DNA from: Athripsodes cinereus
Taxonomy: Eukaryota; Arthropoda; Insecta; Trichoptera; Leptoceridae
Length of the DNA stretch: 64,000 bases
Assembly: GCA_947579605.1 (NCBI GenBank)
Contig: OX388322.1
Location: 1,178,001-1,242,000, forward strand
Reading direction: 5' to 3'
The first letter of the stretch is position 1; each line of letters begins with the position of its first letter. The position numbers and the translations under genes were made by a program. The notes beneath the pieces are model-generated. The model had not been told where the DNA came from. It worked only from the letters and a program-made list of their open reading frames with translations, and did no database searches. Below, in pieces: positions 34,470 to 64,000 of the stretch.

Positions 34470-35929
34470 CTACATTAGGAAACAAACACTGAAATTGCAT
34501 TTGAAAATATATATTTTACCTTTCAACTCTTTTTTGTTGGTATATTGTCAATTTATGTTGTATAAACTAGCAATTCAATGGGAAAATTGGTAATGCCGCC
34601 AAAGGAATTTTGCAACCTAAATAATTTCATATCAATCAGTCTTAAATAAGGGTTGGTTAAAAATGTATGTTCATATCTCCCTCGTTATAGATGCATTTAT
34701 GAAAGTATGTTACTGGTGATACAAAATATATTGATGGCCAATATATTAGAAGTGCAGGTATTCGTCACACTTCACGTTTTAAAAAACAACGTCTTCAGTT
34801 CAGTGGTGAGGTATATCACCCACCCAGAATGTCTTAACATTTAGTTGTATGGGGAGGACAACTTGTGTGTTTATTACAAGCAACTGATCCGTTGGTTTTC
34901 CCACATGTCGGAGATGCCACAATGGAATGGATTGTTTATACTTTCTGAAGAAAGAAACTGAGCAAACTGATTTCTTTTCTTCCATTTTTCTAGGAGCCCC
35001 TCAACTCCTAAAAAATTCTTTCATTTTCCTTTTATACGGGTTGATAATGAGAATTAAGTTGAGATGCAGAATAATAATTTATTTTTAGACGCTTTGGATC
35101 AAAATTGGACAAATGCATTTGTAGTAAAATGGCAGTAGAGCCAAAAAAATAATCAATTTTTTACTGTTTTCAATATTTTTTACATAGAATTCGAATGATT
35201 CAATAACTCATTTTTGGATTTGATATCCCAAACCACAAATTTGTTCATCATCTGACTATGACGGTTTCAGGAGAAGCCTGAAGACTTATTTGTTCACAAG
35301 TTTTAACACATGACACACCTTTTGATCTTATCTTGTTCAGAATGAAGATTTATGGAAAGCTAAAGGTAAAAAGTTTAAAAATGTGGCTAAATAAGAAGTT
35401 AAACACAATTTAAAATAATCATTCCATCTTCATTTACAAACTTTGATAAAACATCAAAACAAAACACAGTACAGACGACATAATAATAATATCTTCATAT
35501 ACAATAAATAATATATGATGCAGTAGTAGAGTGTTGACAACACATATTATTATTAAAGTTATATTATCATTATTATGTACACATAATACAGATAGTAAGT
35601 ATATTATTATTTATGTTATATTGTGTGTTATTATTACATACATACATATACAATCATGTATCGTAATAATAATAATAATAATAGTCATAATAATATTCTA
35701 CTTCTTACTTCTCATTGTTTATTATAGTACAGGTTATTTATTATTTAATACAAGTTATATAATAATTTGTCCCTATTATAATATGTATTAATTTATTATT
35801 ATAATATGTTAAAACAACAGCACAGATATAACTGCGATTATTATCAAATGAAAGGGATATTTCATTTTGTCAATTTAAACCTTGAATTCAAAGTGTATAT
35901 CACTTACATCAGTCGTCCTGAATGTTTTA
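34470..35929. other. AT-rich spacer with a decayed B repeat
   Basis: 34800-34930 is a weak B copy. Long (AT/TTA)-rich runs near 35480-35800 give chance open frames such as 35531-35791. Confidence 0.4.
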
Positions 35930-36062
35930 TTTATTTATTCATTCTTTACTGTACATTGATTAGAAACAATTACATAAAATGTATACATTCAATTTAGATA
36001 CAATCAATATACAGAGGTGCGTTTATTGCAAAGGCGCGGTTTTTTCCAACTAATCCAAAACA
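35930..36062 (-). repeat. Dispersed repeat C
   Basis: Inverted C copy beginning with TTTATTTATTCATTCTTTAC (tail) and ending TTTTCCAACTAATCC. Confidence 0.65.
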
Positions 36063-36411
36063 TTCTTCGCGTTGAGATTCATAAAACTGCATTTTACAAA
36101 AATCACAAATTTTATGTAAATTGTATGCAAAATAGTGGAAAAATCAATGTTTATTTTGAAACAGGTTATTAAGTTTTTTAGTGGTATCTACCCAAATGTA
36201 AAAAAATAATTATATTTAATATATAAGATGCTTAACATCTTTTTTTCAGCAATGAGTCATATCAACAAATCTGAAAAGTATTTATTTTATACAGAACCAG
36301 CCTCAGTTATTTGCAATAATTTTAATACACTAGAACAATAACAATATATATATGTGTGTATGTTTTTTATTTTCATCATATGTTTATTTATTTTTTTTAA
36401 GTTAATACTTT
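36063..36411. other. AT-rich spacer, nothing recognised
   Basis: Lies between two C repeats in opposite orientation. Confidence 0.35.
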
Positions 36412-36556
36412 TGGGTTAGTTGGAAGAGATCGCGCCTTTGCGATAAACTCGCCCTCTGTATATTGATTGTATTTAATTTGAATGTAGGTATACCTTTTAT
36501 GTAATTGTTTTTTATCAATGTACAGTAAAGAATGAATAAATAAATAAATAAATAAA
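36412..36556 (+). repeat. Dispersed repeat C, best copy
   Basis: It reads GGGTTAGTTGGAAGAGATCG through AACTCGCCCTCTGTATATTG to a GAATGAATAAATAAATAAAT tail. An inverted copy is 350 bp away at 35930. Confidence 0.75.
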
Positions 36557-36976
36557 ACAATAAACAAAATCACAAAAAAAATCGAAACCAAAACACAATA
36601 GGTAAGATTAATTTTCTCCACTATTTTTGACACAAATGGATTTGACTATTTTGGAAAATGCCATTTTATAAAACTCAACACAAAGAATTTTTCTGCATAT
36701 TTAGTAAAAATAATAATACATTTTTGTATCTTACTCTGATCTCAAATTTGTTTCATCGTTTTAATTTCTGGTTGAAATTGAAATAGAACTCTTTATAATG
36801 AGCATTAAAAAACTGCGGTACACATTTAGAATTAAAGTTATTTGAAATATCTCAATCTTGTTGAATCACAGCTTTGACTTATTTTGATTTATCATGATCA
36901 ATACGAACGTAATTGTCAAATATAAAATGATATATCATTTATAACATAAAAATCTTACACCAGCATTAATAATAAC

Positions 36977-37082
36977 GGCAAACTCCCCTTCAAGACACAA
37001 GCTTTTAGTAACTTACTTACTGTGAAAGGTGTATAAGGTTGTATTTGAATTTATAACAAAACCCAAATATATCTTTTTATAA
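36977..37082 (+). repeat. SINE A, 3' half
   Basis: It starts CGGCAAACTCCCCTTCAAGA and ends AAATATATCTTTTT; promoter part missing. Confidence 0.75.
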
Positions 37083-38342
37083 AAAAACTGATAACTGAAT
37101 CACCAACACAACTTTTAGTTTTATAAAAATATCTTTATAATGAAAATCAAACAGTGTTTTTTTGTAATTAATTAATTTATAAATTAAAAATGAATTTTCA
37201 CAGTGTTAACACCAATACATTACAATTATAAAATATCTTTGTTTAAAGGAAGAATAGAATCGTTAAATTTTGGTGTAATTATTGTATTGTTTGTACTTCT
37301 TTTAACCTTTTCATCTTAGGAACAAAGGAAGGAAAAAAACATTATAAATTAAGGGCAATTTGTGTCAACTATTATGAAATAAACAATAATGTTTCAAATG
37401 GGGAGCTACTTGATAAAAAGTTTAAAGAAAAAGCATTATTTAAAAATATATAAATACTTATTGATATGTGTGAAAAAATTTTTGAAATGAATTTATTACA
37501 AGAATAATTAGTATCAATCTTTAGATTTTCAATTTGTTAAGAAATATTTAGAATACGTATCATTTGAAATTACATTTGCTTCTCAACTGAAGTGTTGCAA
37601 GATTACAAGAGTTTATAATATTTTTAAGTATGAAATAGGTAATAGATTCTCATTTACCTAAGTGATTCTATTGAAAATTCACAATCTACGAATATTAGAG
37701 AGATTGTAAATAAATACAGGTAAAATATTTATATTTCACATATTTTAGAGCGCTAAATAATAAGATAAACTGAAAAAAAAACATATTTGACACAAAGTTC
37801 GTGCTGATCATTGATGAATATTTTAATTTTAATTATTATACTTTGTATACAATATATTTATTTTAATAATATGTTTAGTAGTATATATACTTAGTCATGT
37901 ATATATTAACCTTACAAATAACAAACTTATAATTAATTAAAGCATTGAAATGTCATGGCGGACTGTCAAAACATTTGTCACAAGTGAGGTTTTCATCAAT
38001 TTTTCATTTAATATCGAGTTTTATTCATTTATTTCTTTATTTATTATTATTCTCTATTATTTAATAAGTACAAAATAAATTATACAAATTAAAAAAATAT
38101 TGATTTGCGGTGGTGGGATGTGTAATACTAAAAAAATGCGATGTATATAATAAACTGAAAAGGTTTGAATAGTATAAAAAGTTGATAAAAATAAATAGTG
38201 AAAAGTTATTTATACACATTGAAAAAAAAAACAGAAAACACATTGATTTTTAAATTTATTAGTTTAGTTATAACGAATAACACATAATAATCATATTTAT
38301 AAGCTTACTTTATATAGGAATATGTGTTTACATTACATCAAA
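37083..38342. other. AT-rich spacer, nothing recognised
   Basis: No gene or repeat family identified. Confidence 0.4.
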
Positions 38343-38399
38343 CACGTTGGGCGCCACTTTTTAATAATATATTTATATTAGATGGCGCCCAACGTGGGG
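38343..38399. other. Inverted pair of tRNA-Lys primer-binding-site-like sequences
   Basis: 38383-38399 reads TGGCGCCCAACGTGGGG, complementary to the 3' end of insect tRNA-Lys(CUU) including CCA, the primer site of many gypsy-type LTR elements. 38343-38356 is its inverted partner, giving 14-base perfect arms around a 26-nt AT-rich loop. No LTRs or pol sequence are evident nearby. Confidence 0.65.
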
Positions 38400-40350
38400 T
38401 AAAGAGTAAGAGTGGCAAACACTACTTTTTACCACATTTATTATTTATTACACATTGTGATAATAAAATATTATCTACTTTTAACCTTCTTAGAAGGGAC
38501 ACAGCAAGTTAGTTATACTTTGTGCTTAATAAATCTGACTAATATTAATAATATAAGTAATATTGTTTATTATTTTATTTATTTTTCAATACTGTTTGGG
38601 TGTAAATGCATCTCACAACCTAAACCATACATTAATGTAAGATAAATGTTAATATCACCATTTTGCTTTTCTATCACCCACCAAAAGTAAGGTCGGTGCA
38701 CAAAGATTAAAATTTATATTAAATAAATAAATAGAGGACACCAGCCTCTTTTGTTAATAATTATATACCAAAATGATGATCCCTTTCAAAAACTCTTTAA
38801 GCGCTAAAACATAATTTTAATAAAAATATTTGATGACAATTAAAGTTTGTGAAAGCATGGTACAATAAAATTATTACAATTTTGACCTATTTTCATTGGA
38901 TATTTTCAAAATATAAATTACTTTGGAAAGATGATACATTTTTTCTTTCAAATTTAAATTCATCGACTTAATTTATACAGTAATCAAGAACAATGGCTTT
39001 ATAAAGAGCGATACATTGAATTTCTGAACAAGTTCCTTTGTAACAGAATAAACAAATTGGTGATATGTGCATTTGTCTTATACATCCAATATGTTCAATA
39101 ATACACTAATACATAGTATAACAATATATAAACATTCATATATAAATAAAATAAACAGTATATTTATTATTAATAAAGATCTAGAAATAATAAATTAAAT
39201 TAATTTTATGACAGTTGCCGATGACACATTACAGAAAATAATGAAAAACAAATGGACGTCGAATATAAATACATCAGTATTAATAAATAACCATTTTCAT
39301 ACAAAAATATTTTATAATAAATAAAAAATTTCTTCGTGCTTCTTAATATTTTGAGACGATGACAAAGACAAAAAGTCAGTCATGCGATCTCGTCTACCAA
39401 CCTTTTTAAAAAAATCTTATTTTCACAACATTATTTTTTATTCTTTTATAAACCTATCTGCCGTCTGTTTGACCATCATCAATAACGTATGCCAACACTT
39501 TGAGTTTATTTGTTTTTCGTTAATCAAAAACCATTAAAATTGTTGTCAGTTTTTTTTTATTTTTTTCACATTCAGCCTTTTCAAAATTCCTAATTAACAC
39601 AATTGTTACAGAAATATTGTTTATTCATTTATTTCACAATCAGGAACATGCATAATATAATAAGAATACGGATAATACTATAATAAACACTAATATATTT
39701 ATTTATGCATTTCTAAAACACAATTATTTTGTTTGTTTTGCTCTAATATAGGTATATATTTCTGTGTTGTACACGTATAATAATATATATATTTTAACCA
39801 CATTATAAATGTATTTTTTTTTAATTTTTATACACTTTTATTTATTTTAAACATTCAACGGGATGAGAGTATTACAAGTGCCATATATTTAATTTTTATT
39901 TTTTTACAAAAAAAAAACAGGTTATTATTATAATCTTTTAATAAATAAAAAAAAAAACAAAACAAAAAAAAAATGTTTGACGTGTTTTTTTATTTTTATT
40001 TAAAGTGCATCTTATATTCTATTTTTTTTTTATAAATTTCATGCCCTTGTATATTTTTCTTCTTTTACATAGTACCCTGAGATATAAAATTTTTCATTGT
40101 TTACTTCATAATATTCTTATTTAATTTAATTTAATTAATTTGTATTAATAATAATTTACATTCAACTAGAAAATTAATAATGAGCTTTTAATTTATTTAA
40201 GTTGAGCATAAAGTCTGACATGTTTAAAAAAATACTTTGGTAGATATATAATTATCTATATTATTTAATTTTTTTTTAATAATTTAAAAAAAAAACAGAT
40301 AAAAGAGGCTAAAAGTCAGTTCGTTAAAATACTGTAAATCATAGGATTTA
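38400..40350. other. AT-rich intergenic stretch with A/T homopolymers
   Basis: Runs of A or T (for example 39900-39970, 40260-40300) abound. No gene. It may include distal Alk 3' UTR, which the sequence alone cannot show. Confidence 0.4.
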
Positions 40351-40352
40351 AA

Positions 40353-40632
40353 ATAGACCATTAAAGGTCACGTGGTCTTGTCTATGGATTTGCTTTTGCT
40401 TGGGGGGCAAACAGTCAGATTGCGCAAATCATCCTTGTAGGATGTTATGCCATAAGAGAAAAAAAAAGAAAGTCAGACGACAAAATAATAACAAAATCGA
40501 CACTGACAGTTTTTTTGATTATTAGGTATTCTTTAGGCGTTTCACCTAATATTACACCGTAATCGTCTGTTGTGTTGGGATGCCTGATGCCCCTCAATGA
40601 TTTTTCTGTGACGTCATCCTTTAATGGTCTAT
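40353..40632. mobile_element. MITE downstream of Alk
   Basis: Terminal inverted repeats GACCATTAAAGG (left 40355, right inverted ending 40629) are flanked by AATA/TATT, giving an inverted repeat of about 16 bases, with TA as the likely target duplication. Interior non-coding. If the Alk transcript extends past 40.6 kb this lies within its 3' UTR. Confidence 0.65.
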
Positions 40633-40633
40633 T

Positions 40634-41441
40634 GTTTTCACTGTTTGGTTGCTGTGAATACTATCAGCCTTATGAATAAAAAAAAAAAGAAAAAATTCCA
40701 CATGGATTTCAAAAAGAGCATAGGTATATAGTTCTTTCTTCCACAAAATTTGTTATGGCTTAGATGACCCCCTTTTGCCAATAGGTCAAAACGACATAAT
40801 ACACACAGCAATTAACCCAAACCAAAATCATTTTTTTTAAATAAATAAAAAGCAATAAGTAAGTAAATATGTGTAATGTTTTTGCATTAAATACATTAAC
40901 ATTTAATATTTTAAATACTGGACATTTAATGTTATACAATACTCGTACATTTATTTTATAATTCATATTTTATTATTAATTTGGCAATACATGATTATTT
41001 ATTTATTTATTCTTTTGCTTTCATATTTGGTTTTATAAACATTATTTCATAACACTGAATATTATAAATGTAGGTATTTGTTTTATAACTTTTGATTCTT
41101 TGGCACTGTTAAAATTCTACAATAATAACTAATATTTAACATTAATTTACGTAACAAACACTATATTTATCAACATTTATTATAATATAATATCATGGTA
41201 TTTCCATTTTTTTCATTTATTTTTAAATTCAATTTTATAAAATATTTTTATCCTCACCCTGCCATCCGTTTTTATTAAAATGAATTTAAAGTTATTTTGG
41301 CTACATAAGGTACAAAAGCACAGTATATATATATATAAATAAATAAATATTACATATTTTATGACACAATACCTATTTTGTTTATTATTTACTTATTTAA
41401 TATTAATTTATTGTTCATTTCTATATATTATGAAATTGTTC
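40634..41441 (-). other. Proximal 3' flank of Alk, probably 3' UTR
   Basis: This AT-rich stretch directly follows the Alk stop codon. Several TTTATT strings (AATAAA on the gene strand) occur, for example near 41375-41400 and 40830-40850, so more than one polyadenylation site is possible. No open frame of note. Confidence 0.5.
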
Positions 41442-63593
<22,152 letters not shown>

Positions 63594-63689
63594 CTGAAAA
63601 TATTACAATAATAAATTATAAAGTTACCAGATATTGGAATAAGCTTGATTGGGATGCATTGGGCTAGTGGCATGGGTTAATATATTGAA

Positions 63690-63880
63690 GACTATCTCCC
63701 ATAACCAAATATCTAACTTACGTAAGTCTAACTTCTATGAGAGGGCTTTGGTGTTGTTGGACCGGTTATGTGGAATCGCCTACCGGTGCTACTGAGAGAT
63801 AGTCAGACAGTCACTAGCTTCAGAAGTAAATTAAAAACTGAACTCTTCACTGGCACTCTTGAGACGGTCTAGGGACTGTT
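63690..63880 (+). pseudogene. LINE reverse-transcriptase C-terminal fragment
   Basis: 63771-63872 reads WNRLPVLLRDSQTVTSFRSK then LKTELFTGTLETV and a stop. WNxLP...SFRSKLK is the recurring end of many non-LTR reverse transcriptase ORFs. It is antisense, in the incompletely seen Alk intron upstream of exon a. Confidence 0.75.
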
Positions 63881-64000
63881 AAACGGTGTCAAAAATAAAA
63901 TAAAATCATCCAAAATCATCATCCCAGAAGCCAGAGGTCTTCTATTAACTCTGGTCTTCTAAACAAAACTTTTGTCCCCATAGTTGTACTCCAGTGAGCA

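Noticed and set aside
35531..35791. 86-codon open frame rich in isoleucine and tyrosine
   Set aside because: It is produced by ATT/TAT low complexity; no motif, no splice context and no codon bias like Alk.
38200..38700. LTR retrotransposon at the primer-binding-site pair
   Set aside because: No TG...CA LTR pair, polypurine tract or gag/pol frame could be seen; only the site itself is reported.

Overview
This is an AT-rich, intron-bearing, transposon-dense eukaryotic window, most probably from a moth or butterfly (Lepidoptera). The insect assignment rests on the gene content and codon style. The lepidopteran assignment rests on two short non-autonomous Helitrons that resemble the LEP1-type elements common in that order, plus many dispersed SINE, LINE and MITE fragments. 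The species cannot be told from the sequence.

Only one genuine host gene is visible. The 3' two thirds of Alk (anaplastic lymphoma kinase, a receptor tyrosine kinase) lies on the minus strand from 63593 down to the stop codon at 41442. I traced 21 coding exons with GT-AG splice sites, and the phases agree at every junction. They encode about 1451 residues: the last MAM domain, a long glycine-rich region, a six-cysteine EGF-like module, one transmembrane helix, an NPNY juxtamembrane segment, a complete kinase domain with all key catalytic residues, and a tail of about 500 residues. The signal peptide and earlier extracellular domains lie beyond the right edge.

The left 41 kb (1-41441) holds no recognisable host gene. 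It is a layered graveyard of mobile elements: a DD41D mariner transposase remnant (1-480), hAT-type MITEs (2369-3342, 7869-8364, 19921-20630 and others), a Mutator-like transposase fragment between tandem-repeated arms (16190-16975), two copies of one PIF/Harbinger-like MITE (11446-11918, 27257-27741), a 695-bp fully palindromic element with TTAA target duplications (29246-29940), a tRNA-derived SINE family, LINE 3' ends, and several dispersed repeats I cannot name.

The Alk introns carry the same families: SINEs, a Helitron, LINE tails, two hAT elements and foldback elements. Several insertions are nested with readable target-site duplications, so relative insertion order can be worked out. 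The least explained signals are (a) primer-binding-site-like sequences matching tRNA-Lys(CUU), as an inverted pair at 38343-38399 and a run of four at 47586-47705; (b) foldback elements with different arms but a similar core; (c) a 1.6-kb stretch with eight copies of a CGTAATGGAA-like motif; and (d) a ~500-bp dispersed family (5043-5541, 17408-17905) without obvious affiliation.
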